A DNA stretch of 64,000 nucleotides from Chloroflexota bacterium (GCA_016887485.1 CP069394.1:2232001-2296000); one strand, 5' to 3'. Positions 1 through 9,009 are shown, numbered from the stretch's first letter. The notes: a model not told the origin generated them from the letters alone. A program made the numbers and translations.

Positions 1-2972
1 AGACCGCCGTAACCGATGTCATACGCCCAGCCGTCACCACCGAGGATCCAGACACTCTTGCGCACCAGATAGTCAGCAACGGAAAGCAGGTTGCGGGCTT
101 CGGGGGTGTCGATCTTCTCAAGTTTCTTCTTGAGTTCCACCACCCGGGCACGTTGTTCTGCCAGGTCGGCTTCGGTCTTTTGGCTGGCGTTCACCAGGTT
201 ATCGGCAAGTTCTTTGCCGATCTTGTCGGAGAGTTTGACGACCAGTTCCTGGGCCATTTCGACGAATTTGTCGATGGTCAGGCGCATACCGAGGCCGAAT
301 TCAGCGTTATCCTCGAAGAGGGAGTTGGACCAGGCGGGGCCGCGTCCGTCAGCGTTGAAGGTGTAAGGCGTGGTGGGCAGGTTGCCGCCATAGATGGAGG
401 AACAACCGGTTGCATTGGCGATCACCATGCGGTCACCGAAGAGCTGAGTGGCCAGGCGGATGTAGGGGGTTTCACCACAGCCAGCGCAAGCGCCGGAGAA
501 CTCGAAGAGCGGTTCAAGCTGCTGAGAGTTCTTGACGGTGTGGGGCTCGAAGGACTTGCGATCCGGGTAAGGAATATCGTTGAAGAAGGCCCAGTTTTCA
601 GCTTCCTGCTCCCGAATTGGGGGCTGGGGCATCATATTGATGGCCTTATGTTCTGGGTTCTCACGGTCCTTGGCGGGGCAGTTCTCAACGCACACTCCAC
701 AGCCGGTGCAGTCTTCAGGAGCGATCTGGACAGTGAATGACCAGCCATCACGGAACTCACGGAATTTGGCATTGGTGTGTTTGAAGGTTTCCGGTGCATT
801 TTCCAGATAGGAGTCTTCGTAAGCCTTGGTGCGAATAGTGGCATGGGGGCAGACGAAGGCACATTTACCGCACTGGATACAGAGGTCGGGGTCCCAAACG
901 GGGATCTCGAGAGCAACGTTGCGCTTTTCCCATTGGGTTGTGCCGCTGGGGAAGGTGCCGTCCACAGGCATTTCGCTCACGAGGACATTGTCGCCATCGC
1001 GGTCGATGATCTTGCCAAGGACATCACGGACATACTCAGGGGCCTCGGCAGGAACTGCTGGGCGCATTGGGATGTCGCTGGTGACTTTGTCGGGCACGGT
1101 GATCAGATTCAGGTGCGAAAGGGCGTTGTCAACAGCATCGTAGTTTTGCTTCACAACGGCTTCACCACGCTTGCTGTAGGTCTTCTTGATGGATTTCTTG
1201 ATTTCGGAAATCGCCTCATCTTTGGGCAGGATGCCGCTGATGGCGAAGAAACAGGTCTGCATGATGGTGTTGATGCGCTGACCCATGTTGGTCTTGCGGG
1301 CAACTTCGTAAGCATCAATCGCATAGAATTTGAGGTTCTTCTTGATCAGGGTTTCCTGAACCTTCTTGGGCAGGTGATCCCAGATCTCATCCGGACCGTA
1401 AATGCTGTTCAGCAGGAAGATGCCACCGGGTCGGGAGAATTTCAGCATGTTGTATTTTTCGAGGAAGCTGAATTGATGGCAGGCCAGGAAGTTGGCTTCG
1501 TTTTCAGCGATCTGATAAGGGGCACGGACCGGGTTGGGGCCGAAGCGAAGGTGGGAAACGGTCACTGCGCCGGATTTCTTCGAGTCATACTGGAAGTAGC
1601 CCTGAGCGAAGTTGTCAGTGTCGCCACCGATGATCTTGATGGAGTTTTTGTTTGCGCCCACGGTGCCGTCTGCGCCGAGGCCGAAGAACATAGCCTGAAC
1701 AACGTCGTCGCCGAGGATTTCAAAGGAGGGGTCCCACTCGATGCTGGTATTGCTCACATCGTCATGGATACCGATGGTGAAATGGGTCTTGGGTTTGGCT
1801 TTGGCCATTTCATCGTAGACACCCTTGACCATAGCGGGGGTGAATTCCTTGGAGGAAAGACCATAGCGGCCGCCGATGATCTTGGGGGTATTTTCGAAGG
1901 GGGCAATGTCGGTTTCCATAGCTTCTTTGACCGCATTGACGATATCGAGATAGAGCGGTTCGCCGCCGGCACCGGGTTCTTTGGTGCGGTCGAGGGCAGC
2001 GATGACCTTGACAGTGGCGGGCAGGGCTTCCATCAGGTGTTTGACGGAGAAGGGGCGGTAGAGTCGAACAGAAATAACGCCGACTTTCTCACCCTTCTTC
2101 ACGAGGGCTTTGGCAGTTTCTTCCGTGGTTTCAGCGCCGGAGCCCATCAGGATGATCACACGATCGGCATCGGGGGCACCGACATAGTCAAAGAGGTGGT
2201 AGCTGCGGCCAACCTGCTTAGCAAATCGGTCCATCGCATCCTGGACGATCTCGGGGGTTTTCTCATAGAATGGGTTGACCGTCTCACGACCCTGGAAGAA
2301 GACATCGGGGTTCTGAGCGGTGCCGCGGATCACTGGATGATCAGGGGAGAGGGCGCGGGAACGATGGGCAGCGACGGTGTCGTCGTCAATCAGAGCACGC
2401 AGGTCAGCTTCGTCCAGACGTTCGATCTTGCTGATCTCATGGGAGCTGCGGAAGCCATCAAAGAAGTGCAGGAAAGGCACCCGGCTGCGAAGTGTCGAAG
2501 CCTGGGCGATCAGGGCCATATCCTGGGCCTCCTGCACAGAGTTGCTGGCGAGGAAGGCGAAGCCTGTGGCTCGGGCGGCGGTCACATCAGAGTGATCACC
2601 AAAAATTGAAAGGGCCTGAGCGGCAAGTGAACGAGCGCTCACATTGAAGACTGTGGAGGTCAGTTCGCCGGCAATTTTGTACATGTTGGGGATCATCAGG
2701 AGCAACCCCTGAGAAGCCGTAAAGGTGGTTGTGAGGCCGCCAGCCTGCAATGCGCCATGCACTGCACCAGCTGCGCCACCCTCTGCTTGCATTTCTGTGA
2801 CGTCAGGCACGGTTCCCCAGATGTTGGGGATGCCTTGCGCAGACCAGGCATCGGCATATTCGCCCATCGGAGAGGATGGGGTGATCGGGTAAATTGCGAT
2901 GATCTCATTCAACCGGTAAGCGACCCAGGCTGTTGCCTCGTTTGCATCAGTCATTACCATTTGACGCGTCAT
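1..2972 (-). CDS. nifJ: Pyruvate:ferredoxin (flavodoxin) oxidoreductase, 5' part (C-terminus outside window)
   Basis: Cytoplasmic enzyme that oxidises pyruvate and CoA to acetyl-CoA and CO2 and reduces ferredoxin or flavodoxin, central to anaerobic fermentation. About 990 residues are read from the ATG at 2972; the family is about 1170-1200 residues, so the last fifth is cut off by the window edge. The pyruvate-binding segment YPITPSSPMGE is near residue 28. Two 4Fe-4S ferredoxin motifs, CIQCGKCAFVCP and CTGCGVCVENCP, lie near residues 695 and 757. The thiamine-diphosphate domain begins with CAGCGETPYIRL near 830 and continues with NATGCSSIYGG and GGDGWAYDIGYGG at the edge. An AGAAGGAG ribosome-binding site precedes the ATG. 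It is the single-chain form, with all domains fused. Many antisense open frames overlie it and are not genes. Confidence 0.97.
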   Translation of the reverse strand, partial: MTRQMVMTDANEATAWVAYRLNEIIAIYPITPSSPMGEYADAWSAQGIPNIWGTVPDVTEMQAEGGAAGAVHGALQAGGLTTTFTASQGLLLMIPNMYKIAGELTSTVFNVSARSLAAQALSIFGDHSDVTAARATGFAFLASNSVQEAQDMALIAQASTLRSRVPFLHFFDGFRSSHEISKIERLDEADLRALIDDDTVAAHRSRALSPDHPVIRGTAQNPDVFFQGRETVNPFYEKTPEIVQDAMDRFAKQVGRSYHLFDYVGAPDADRVIILMGSGAETTEETAKALVKKGEKVGVISVRLYRPFSVKHLMEALPATVKVIAALDRTKEPGAGGEPLYLDIVNAVKEAMETDIAPFENTPKIIGGRYGLSSKEFTPAMVKGVYDEMAKAKPKTHFTIGIHDDVSNTSIEWDPSFEILGDDVVQAMFFGLGADGTVGANKNSIKIIGGDTDNFAQGYFQYDSKKSGAVTVSHLRFGPNPVRAPYQIAENEANFLACHQFSFLEKYNMLKFSRPGGIFLLNSIYGPDEIWDHLPKKVQETLIKKNLKFYAIDAYEVARKTNMGQRINTIMQTCFFAISGILPKDEAISEIKKSIKKTYSKRGEAVVKQNYDAVDNALSHLNLITVPDKVTSDIPMRPAVPAEAPEYVRDVLGKIIDRDGDNVLVSEMPVDGTFPSGTTQWEKRNVALEIPVWDPDLCIQCGKCAFVCPHATIRTKAYEDSYLENAPETFKHTNAKFREFRDGWSFTVQIAPEDCTGCGVCVENCPAKDRENPEHKAINMMPQPPIREQEAENWAFFNDIPYPDRKSFEPHTVKNSQQLEPLFEFSGACAGCGETPYIRLATQLFGDRMVIANATGCSSIYGGNLPTTPYTFNADGRGPAWSNSLFEDNAEFGLGMRLTIDKFVEMAQELVVKLSDKIGKELADNLVNASQKTEADLAEQRARVVELKKKLEKIDTPEARNLLSVADYLVRKSVWILGGDGWAYDIGYGG

Positions 2973-3174
2973 GAATAATACTCCTTCTGTTAGGATAATC
3001 TATTAAACGTTCTTGGAACGGGATTTTGCCAGGGGATAGGACTTAGCATCTTTCTGGTTTTATCCAAATGTTAAGTATAACCTGATTCCCAGGCACCATG
3101 ACGTTATTTCTTTCATATTTGCCCATGTAACCTGTCACGATTCATTTTTGGGGTTTTAATTAAGGAAATAACAC

Positions 3175-3711
3175 TCACTTTACCGGTAAAAGATATTTCT
3201 CGGCGAGCAACAGCGCGGCGAGTGACTTACTGTCGGAAAATTTACCTTCCCGGGCCATCTGATAGGCCTCCTGGATGGAAAAGGAGACCACATTTAGGAA
3301 CTCATCCGCATCAGGCGCCAGGGGAGCTTCATAAAGCCCCTGAGCCAGGAAAATGGTCATGTATTCATTGGCATAGCCGGCAGCCAAATAAAAGCCGCCC
3401 AGGGCTTGCATCTTCTCTGCCGCCAGGCCGATCTCTTCCCGAACTTCCCGTTCGGCGCATTCAAGTGCCGTTTCCCCTGTCTCCATCACCCCGGCGGGCA
3501 GCTCCAATAGATCGCTTTCTGAACCAATTCGGTATTGTGAGACAAAATAAATCCTGCCTTGCGCGTCCACGGGGACAATGGCGATGGAGTCCGAATGTTG
3601 GACCAGGTCATAATCGCGTTCTTTGCCGTTTGGGAGCTTGGCGTGGACTTTGGCCACGTCGAATGCGTGCCCTTGATATTGTTTTTCTTTATTGAGAATG
3701 GTGAATGTCAT
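3175..3711 (-). CDS. Nudix hydrolase, ADP-ribose pyrophosphatase-like
   Basis: A 178-residue Nudix hydrolase, probably cleaving ADP-ribose or a related nucleoside diphosphate sugar. The Nudix box is complete: a Gly, five residues, Glu, seven residues, then REVREEIGL (start GVMETGE near residue 97). The N-terminal beta-strand region and the ELPAGVMETGE context resemble the NudF/ADPRase branch. The reading frame stays open to 3786, but that longer start lies inside the terminator hairpin of the upstream LysM gene, so the ATG at 3711 (MTFTILNKEK) is preferred; its ribosome-binding site is weak. Substrate is inferred from the family only. Confidence 0.9.
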   Translation of the reverse strand: MTFTILNKEKQYQGHAFDVAKVHAKLPNGKERDYDLVQHSDSIAIVPVDAQGRIYFVSQYRIGSESDLLELPAGVMETGETALECAEREVREEIGLAAEKMQALGGFYLAAGYANEYMTIFLAQGLYEAPLAPDADEFLNVVSFSIQEAYQMAREGKFSDSKSLAALLLAEKYLLPVK

Positions 3712-3740
3712 AAAGAGCGCCTTACTTGATAAAGTTGAAT

Positions 3741-3784
3741 TAAAAGAAGATACTGCGCCGTTGATTCTATGCTGGCGCAGTATC
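3741..3784 (-). terminator. Intrinsic terminator of the LysM lipoprotein gene
   Basis: A perfect 11-bp stem, GATACTGCGCC at 3749-3759 against GGCGCAGTATC at 3774-3784, with a 14-nt loop. On the minus strand it is followed by TTCTTTTAA. It lies 30 bp past the LysM gene stop and before the Nudix start, so it separates the two units. Confidence 0.8.
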
Positions 3785-3814
3785 AATACTTAGCAAATTA
3801 TATTTACCCGAGAT

Positions 3815-4417
3815 TTAGGGGATATCCAACACCTGACCGGCATGCAGGGTGTAGGGTGCCTCGAGTTCATTGGCGGCAATGATCGCTTCCGGTGAGACGT
3901 CACCGTAGTAGCAGGCGATGGAATAGATCGTTTCGCCGGAGCTGACGGTGTAGGTGTCCGGATGGGCATTGCGCACGCGGCCCTCACCAATCCAGGTACC
4001 GGATTGCGGGATCTGGAGTGTGGTGCCGGGGCTGACCAGTTCATCCGCTGTGAGTCCGTTGAGGCTGATCAGATCAGCGGGGTCCAGATTGAAGCGCCGG
4101 GCGATGCAGTAGGGGAATTCACCCTCTTGCAGAACATAGGTTGCCGGTCGGGTAACGGTCGGGATTACAATATTTGAGGTCGGTTCAGGCGTGCTGGTGG
4201 CTGTGGCGCTTGGTGAGATCAATGTGCTCGTTGCGGGTAATTTTGCCACACTTGTCTGGGTCATACTCTCAGGAGAATCGGTTTGCAGACTGATCGGCGT
4301 CGTCATAGCCTGGCTAGCTTCGGTCTCTGGTGCTTGGGAGGCAGGTAATTGGCAGCCTGATAGCACTAAGGTGAGTAAGACAACACAAACAATGACCAGA
4401 TTAAATCTTTTTGTCAT
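3815..4417 (-). CDS. Lipoprotein with two LysM domains
   Basis: A 200-residue secreted lipoprotein. The N-terminus has a basic start, a hydrophobic stretch and a lipobox LSGC (Cys near residue 22), followed by a Thr/Ser/Pro-rich linker. Two LysM peptidoglycan/chitin-binding repeats follow: one starting YVLQEGEFPYCIARRF and one starting YTVSSGETIYSIACYY, each ending in a typical LQIP or LDIP. There is no catalytic domain, so it probably acts as a wall-binding anchor or adaptor. Good AGGAG ribosome-binding site 10 nt before the ATG. It is divergent from the HtrA gene and ends at a strong terminator. Confidence 0.9.
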   Translation of the reverse strand: MTKRFNLVIVCVVLLTLVLSGCQLPASQAPETEASQAMTTPISLQTDSPESMTQTSVAKLPATSTLISPSATATSTPEPTSNIVIPTVTRPATYVLQEGEFPYCIARRFNLDPADLISLNGLTADELVSPGTTLQIPQSGTWIGEGRVRNAHPDTYTVSSGETIYSIACYYGDVSPEAIIAANELEAPYTLHAGQVLDIP

Positions 4418-4597
4418 TGAGTCATCTCCTTCATTTTTCTACTTTGATTTGATAATAATTATCTGAATAGGATGTTATTAAGATAGTAGCATAATCCCCT
4501 TTAAGCGTCAAGTTAGGGTAAATTCATAAATAACGAAAAAATATGAAGGCGAAGTTTGGGTGATCTTTATCAAAAATGAATAGATCGGGGATAGGAT

Positions 4598-4625
4598 TTG
4601 ACATAAAATGGACTAATAATATTCT
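4598..4625 (+). promoter_or_regulatory. Candidate promoter of the HtrA-like gene
   Basis: TTGACA at 4598-4603, a 16-bp spacer, then TATTCT at 4620-4625, followed by the HtrA gene 64 bp downstream. The -35 hexamer is perfect and the -10 is weaker. Confidence 0.4.
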
Positions 4626-4688
4626 TCGGACGTTAATAACTATTTTATCAATCCGGGATATGATAAGGCAGGAAAGGACTATCAAATT

Positions 4689-5906
4689 ATGAGGAACGTC
4701 AAGACCTCCAAACTTTGGATTATCATGATGGTGGTCAGCCTGACATTGATGTCATGCGTTTTGCCTACCACCATTTCACAGTTAATCAATTCATCTCCGA
4801 CAGCGACTGCTGAGCCTGCCATTGAGGTGACGGATATCACGCCGTCGGTCACCGAAACCGCCGATACCGCTGCCGATGTCTCCACAGCCACATATTTGAT
4901 CCCGGATGAAATCCTGCAGCAGGATGCCCTGATCAGCCTTTATGATAACGTCAACCCTGGGATTGTTTCGATCCAGGTGGTGACTGCTGATGGAGCTGCC
5001 TTAGGTTCAGGCTTCGTGGTAGACAGGGCCGGTCATATTGTGACGAATTATCACGTGGTTGAAGACGCCACCAGCGTGGAAGTGGATTTTGTGAGTGGCC
5101 TCAAGGTCTATGCTAACGTGATTGGAGTAGATCTGGATTCTGACCTGGCAGTTCTCCAGGTGGATGTCGCTGAGGATGAACTTTTCCCTTTAACGATTGG
5201 TGATTCCAGCCAGGTCAAAGTTGGGCAAACTGTCGTTGCGATTGGGAATCCTTATGGACTCAGTGGCACCATGACAGTTGGGATTGTCTCGGCGCTAGGA
5301 CGTACCCTGGATTCGATCCGTCAGACGACTGAAGGCAGCTATTTCTCCGCGGCCGACCTGATCCAAACCGATGCCACGATTAACCCCGGCAACTCCGGTG
5401 GCCCCTTGCTGAATCTCAATGGTGAGGTGATTGGGATCAATCGAGCCATTCAGGTGGCGGGAACAACATTTAGTGGTGATAACGCCAACACAGGGATCGG
5501 ATTTGCGATTTCTTCCAATATCCTCAGCCTGGTTCTGCCATCATTGATTAATGGCGAAACCTACATTTACCCGTATTTGGGCGTTTCAGCTTATCCTTCA
5601 TTGACTTTATCAGAAGCTGATTATCTGGGCTTGTCCGAAGCGACGGGGGCGTATATTCTGGAAGTGGTACCTGGCGGACCTGCCGATCAGGCTGGATTGC
5701 AGGCCGGTAACCAGCTTACCCAGGTTCAGGGCCTTTATGGCGGGGGCGATTTGATCGTCGCCGTGGATGGTCAAGAGATTGTCCAGTTCAGTGAGCTGCT
5801 TAACTATATGATGCTCAATAAGCATCCTGGTGATCAGATGGTGCTGACGGTTTTACGCGGCGATCAAACCCTTGATCTGACCGTTACCCTCGGCGAGCGC
5901 CAATAA
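4689..5906 (+). CDS. HtrA/DegP-family serine protease lipoprotein with PDZ domain
   Basis: A 405-residue envelope protease of the trypsin-like HtrA family, involved in quality control of extracytoplasmic proteins. It has a lipobox LMSC (Cys23) and a long Thr/Ala-rich linker to about residue 70. The catalytic triad is His122 (TNYHVVE), Asp152 (DLDSDLAVLQV) and Ser236 (NPGNSGGPL), followed by a C-terminal PDZ domain (about 295-400). Both the triad and the oxyanion GNSGG loop look intact, so it should be active. Most HtrA proteins are anchored by a transmembrane helix; here a lipid anchor is predicted instead. Ribosome-binding site AGGAAAGGA. A terminator follows at 5930. Confidence 0.93.
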   Translation: MRNVKTSKLWIIMMVVSLTLMSCVLPTTISQLINSSPTATAEPAIEVTDITPSVTETADTAADVSTATYLIPDEILQQDALISLYDNVNPGIVSIQVVTADGAALGSGFVVDRAGHIVTNYHVVEDATSVEVDFVSGLKVYANVIGVDLDSDLAVLQVDVAEDELFPLTIGDSSQVKVGQTVVAIGNPYGLSGTMTVGIVSALGRTLDSIRQTTEGSYFSAADLIQTDATINPGNSGGPLLNLNGEVIGINRAIQVAGTTFSGDNANTGIGFAISSNILSLVLPSLINGETYIYPYLGVSAYPSLTLSEADYLGLSEATGAYILEVVPGGPADQAGLQAGNQLTQVQGLYGGGDLIVAVDGQEIVQFSELLNYMMLNKHPGDQMVLTVLRGDQTLDLTVTLGERQ

Positions 5907-5929
5907 GAAATATCCGGATTAGGAGTATT

Positions 5930-5967
5930 CACTGCCGCAGACGATAAATCTGTGGCAGTGTTGTTTT
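5930..5967 (+). terminator. Intrinsic terminator after the HtrA-like gene
   Basis: A 12-bp stem CACTGCCGCAGA / TCTGTGGCAGTG (one G-T pair), loop CGATAAA, then TTGTTTT. Confidence 0.8.
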
Positions 5968-6088
5968 AAAGTGAATTAAATACGTTTGGCCTTTGAATTA
6001 GAACCTGTAATCGTATAAAATTAAGGTATCTCCAATCGATGGGGATAGTTTTCACTGGTAAAACTCACAATTAAAAATGGAGGCGGTC

Positions 6089-7192
6089 ATGTTTTCCGAG
6101 AAAGACCTGCAATCGCTACTGGATTATTCCACCGAAGGCGGACAGGTTCTAAGTTTGTATTTAAACACCGACCCCGGGGAAAGGAGTGCTGAGGCTACTC
6201 AGTTGGCCCTGCGGCACTTGCTTGAATCGAGTGGCCTGCCGGACGATGTCCAGGCGATCGAACAATATGTGAACCTTACCTATGATTGGGCTTCAAAGGG
6301 ACTGGTGATTTTCTCGCAGCAGGGTGAACAAACCTTGTTTGAGGTCTTTAAGTTAAATTTACCCATCCATGATCAGGTTGCGATGGGGACAAGGCCTTTA
6401 TTACGTCCCTTGGTCAGGTTGATGGACACTTTCTCAGGTTGGGGAATCGCTTTGGTGGATAGCCAAAAAGTTCGGTTGTTCTCATTCGATATGGGTGAAG
6501 TGGAGGAGGAAAGGGTCGTTCTTGGGGAAGATATCAAACAGGTCAAACACGGTGGGGGGACGGCTGTGGCCGGACGGATGGGCGGCACAGGGGCCGGGTC
6601 AAGCGTGGATAATGTGATTGACCGGAATGTCAAGGAAGCGGCTGAAGTTGCCGCTGGTTTCTTCTCCCGCAGGCACATCCGCCGAGTCATGATTTGCGGC
6701 ACAGAAGAGAATATCGCCCGATTCAAACAGGCCCTGCCAAAAGCCTGGCAGTCTCTGGTTGTGGTGGATCTCCCGATGCAGATGTCATCCAGTGAGTTTG
6801 ACATTGTAGAAACGGTGTTGAAGGAAGCAGAAGCTGTTCAGGAAGGGCTTGCGGCTCGTTTGGTTGACCAGGCCATCGCCCTGGCGGCCATGGGTGGCCC
6901 AGGTGCTGTTGGCCTGATTGACACTCTGAATGCCAACCATGAGGGGCGGATCAAGACCCTTTTGGTGATAGAGGGTTATGAGCAGGCGGGTTACCGTTGT
7001 TTGGGTTGTGGTTATTTGACGGTACAGGACTTGGATCAATGTCCTTTCTGCGGTGGCACGTTTGAGATGATTCGTAGAGCTGTTGAAATGGCCGTTCAGG
7101 AGTCGCTCATCAAAAATGCGGAAGTTAAAGTGCTTATAGAAAACAAGGCGCTGACAGAAGTTGGGCAAATTGCAGCGATTTTGAGGTACTGA
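6089..7192 (+). CDS. Bacterial eRF1-like (baeRF/Vms1-like release factor) family protein
   Basis: A 367-residue cytoplasmic protein resembling archaeo-eukaryotic release factor eRF1 domains 2 and 3. Bacterial members are proposed to act on stalled ribosomes or peptidyl-tRNA; the exact role here is inference. Seen: an N-terminal segment typical of the family (SLYLNTDPGERS), a glycine-rich stretch where eRF1 carries GGQ (HGGGTAVAGRMGGTGAGS, about residues 154-171), and an eL30-like C-terminal region with a four-Cys zinc ribbon, CLGCG and CPFCGG, near residues 306-325. An ATG at 6077 is in frame, but GGAGG sits 5 nt before the ATG at 6089, so the shorter start is used. It is a single-gene unit with a terminator at 7224. 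Confidence 0.75.
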   Translation: MFSEKDLQSLLDYSTEGGQVLSLYLNTDPGERSAEATQLALRHLLESSGLPDDVQAIEQYVNLTYDWASKGLVIFSQQGEQTLFEVFKLNLPIHDQVAMGTRPLLRPLVRLMDTFSGWGIALVDSQKVRLFSFDMGEVEEERVVLGEDIKQVKHGGGTAVAGRMGGTGAGSSVDNVIDRNVKEAAEVAAGFFSRRHIRRVMICGTEENIARFKQALPKAWQSLVVVDLPMQMSSSEFDIVETVLKEAEAVQEGLAARLVDQAIALAAMGGPGAVGLIDTLNANHEGRIKTLLVIEGYEQAGYRCLGCGYLTVQDLDQCPFCGGTFEMIRRAVEMAVQESLIKNAEVKVLIENKALTEVGQIAAILRY

Positions 7193-7223
7193 ATCTCCAC
7201 AATTTGATGAGAATTTGAACCAG

Positions 7224-7250
7224 GGAGGCCCCACTTATGGGCCTCCTTTT
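7224..7250 (+). terminator. Intrinsic terminator of the eRF1-like gene
   Basis: Perfect 8-bp stem GGAGGCCC / GGGCCTCC with loop CACTTAT, followed by TTTT. Confidence 0.85.
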
Positions 7251-7391
7251 GGGTTAATGTCGGTTAGGTCGAATCCGATATATCACAAATTATGCCAATA
7301 TATGATTTTTTATTGGTAAAAGATTTAATCTGTTAATCAATTATTAACTTTAAGACCAGAATTAATGTAACTGTTCTTAACATTGCTCATA

Positions 7392-7397
7392 TATAAT
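7392..7397 (+). promoter_or_regulatory. Candidate -10 element of the small membrane peptide gene
   Basis: A perfect TATAAT 32 bp before the TTG start of the 34-residue frame. No convincing -35 hexamer is seen at the usual distance. Confidence 0.4.
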
Positions 7398-7428
7398 CGT
7401 GAAAATCTTAACCACGGAGAGGTATGAG

Positions 7429-7533
7429 TTGATCGCAGAGTTCAGCTACTTGATTATTATCGTCATCCTTTGGGTGCTTTACATGTTTATGTATAAGCGC
7501 CAATTCGTGGTTGGGAAGGTAAGGTCAACCTAA
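7429..7533 (+). CDS. Small single-pass membrane peptide, 34 residues
   Basis: A short frame starting at TTG (7429) preceded by GGAGAGG six bases upstream; a nearby ATG at 7424 is stopped after one more codon. The product has a short acidic N-terminus (IAEFSY), one strongly hydrophobic helix of about 17 residues (LIIIVILWVLYMFM with flanks) and a basic tail (YKRQFVVGKVRST), so it should sit in the membrane with the tail in the cytoplasm. It has its own TATAAT box and a strong terminator right after it, which argues for a real small gene. Function unknown. The layout resembles small membrane regulators or type I toxins, but no antisense RNA is visible. Confidence 0.5.
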   Translation: MIAEFSYLIIIVILWVLYMFMYKRQFVVGKVRST

Positions 7534-7566
7534 TTTCAAGGTAGACGAGGACTTAGTAAAGACAAA

Positions 7567-7596
7567 GCCACCCCAGCCAAATGGGGTGGCTTTTTT
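7567..7596 (+). terminator. Intrinsic terminator after the small membrane peptide gene
   Basis: Perfect 8-bp stem GCCACCCC / GGGGTGGC with an 8-nt loop, followed by six T. Confidence 0.88.
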
Positions 7597-7729
7597 CCTT
7601 AAACCGATGATAAGGAAAAGCTGAGTGTTGAACAGGAGGTGCCCTGATCTGGAACTTGTTTGTGAACATTATTGTGTCTTAGAAGTTGATATCTTAGAAA
7701 TCTAGTTATTCAAACAGAGGAGAAGAATA

Positions 7730-8992
7730 ATGAAGTTTAAGAGTTTATTTTTATTGATGGTTATCTTTGTTTTGGCTTTGGGCGCATGTGCACCTGCACC
7801 AGTTGAGGAGACTGCTGCTCCCGAAGTCGAAGCAACCGAAGCGCCAGTTGACGACGCTGCATTGCCAGCTGCTTGTCAAGAAGATGCCTTTGGTTGTGCA
7901 GTGATCCCTGCTGGTGAAACAATCAAGATAGGTATGGGCGCTCCTTTGTTGGGAGACTATTCCATGTTTGGAATTGATATCAGCCAGGGCGTCGCGCTTA
8001 ACCTCGCTGAGGATGATGGTTTTGAAGGCTGGTCCTACGAACTTATCGCTGAGGACACCAATTCTGGCTCAGGTGAAGGTGGGGCGGCGGTTGCCAATAA
8101 GATGGTTACGGATCCCACCGTTGTAGCTATTGCAGGACATATCTTTACTGACTCAAGCGCCGCTGCAATGCCGATTTATGAAAAAGCCGGTCTTCCGATG
8201 ATGTCACCTTCGGCGACCAATCCTTTACTGACCCAAAAAGGTTCTCAAGTCTTCAACCGCTTGGCCTTTACAGATGCGGCTCAAGGTGCTTTTGCAGCAG
8301 ATCTTTTATTCAATTCTCTTGGTTTTACAAAGATCGCAGTCATACATGACGGCAGTGGTTATGGACAGGGCTTGGCCGATGAAGTCAAGGCTGGTTTTGA
8401 AAGTTTTGGCGGTGAGGTTGTGGCTTATGAAGCGGTCACACCAGGTGAGGCTGACTATGTTGCCCCGCTATCGGCAGTAGCCGCAGCTGAGCCGCAGGCT
8501 GTATACTTTGGTGGTTATGCTGCTGAGGCCATTGTCATGATGAATCAGTGGGCGCAGGCTGGTCTGGATGGTGTTCAGTTCTTTGGTTGTGATGGCACTT
8601 ATGGTGTTGAATTCACCGAGAAGACTGGCCCCAATGGTGAAGGCGCGATTGCAGTCTCGCTGGTGCCACCCGATTCCGATGAAAAAATTGCCTTTGATGT
8701 ATTGTATAGCGAGACTTACCCGACCATGGCTGGTGAATTAAGCGCCTTTACATGGGCAGCATGGGATACGGGTGGAGTCTTGGTGCAAGCAATCGAATCG
8801 GTTGCATTTGTGGATAATGGTACGCTTTACGTCCCACGAGGGGCATTAATTCAAGCCGTCCGCGGTCTTGAGTATGTTGGCCTGACAGGTTTAGTCAAAT
8901 GTGACGAAGTAGGTGAATGTAACGCTTCTGGCCCAGCTTTCTACCAGGTTGTAGATGGTGACTGGGTTCCCTTGGATCTTGCCAGCGAATAA
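7730..8992 (+). CDS. livJ: Branched-chain amino acid ABC transporter substrate-binding lipoprotein
   Basis: A 420-residue extracytoplasmic solute-binding protein of the Leu/Ile/Val (type I periplasmic-binding) family. A signal sequence ends in the lipobox LGAC (Cys20), followed by an acidic, Ala/Pro/Glu-rich linker. The mature part starts IKIGMGAPLLGDYSMFG, the usual N-terminal strand of LivJ/LivK proteins, and includes VAIAGHIFTDSSAAAMPIYE, typical of the ligand pocket. Ribosome-binding site GAGGAGA. It is the first gene of livJHMGF. A strong terminator just downstream should make it more abundant than the membrane and ATPase subunits. Substrate is taken from the family; related transporters also carry amides, urea or other amino acids. 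Confidence 0.93.
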   Translation: MKFKSLFLLMVIFVLALGACAPAPVEETAAPEVEATEAPVDDAALPAACQEDAFGCAVIPAGETIKIGMGAPLLGDYSMFGIDISQGVALNLAEDDGFEGWSYELIAEDTNSGSGEGGAAVANKMVTDPTVVAIAGHIFTDSSAAAMPIYEKAGLPMMSPSATNPLLTQKGSQVFNRLAFTDAAQGAFAADLLFNSLGFTKIAVIHDGSGYGQGLADEVKAGFESFGGEVVAYEAVTPGEADYVAPLSAVAAAEPQAVYFGGYAAEAIVMMNQWAQAGLDGVQFFGCDGTYGVEFTEKTGPNGEGAIAVSLVPPDSDEKIAFDVLYSETYPTMAGELSAFTWAAWDTGGVLVQAIESVAFVDNGTLYVPRGALIQAVRGLEYVGLTGLVKCDEVGECNASGPAFYQVVDGDWVPLDLASE

Positions 8993-9009
8993 TCGCTTTC
9001 TCCTATGAT

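Noticed and set aside
777-2609. A 610-codon open frame on the plus strand
   Set aside because: It is exactly antisense to nifJ, whose product is fully recognisable. The translated frame has no family pattern; it is open only because of the codon usage of nifJ.
3008-3020. CGTTC-TTG-GAACG inverted repeat upstream of nifJ
   Set aside because: Only five base pairs per arm. It could be a regulator site, but such repeats are expected by chance.
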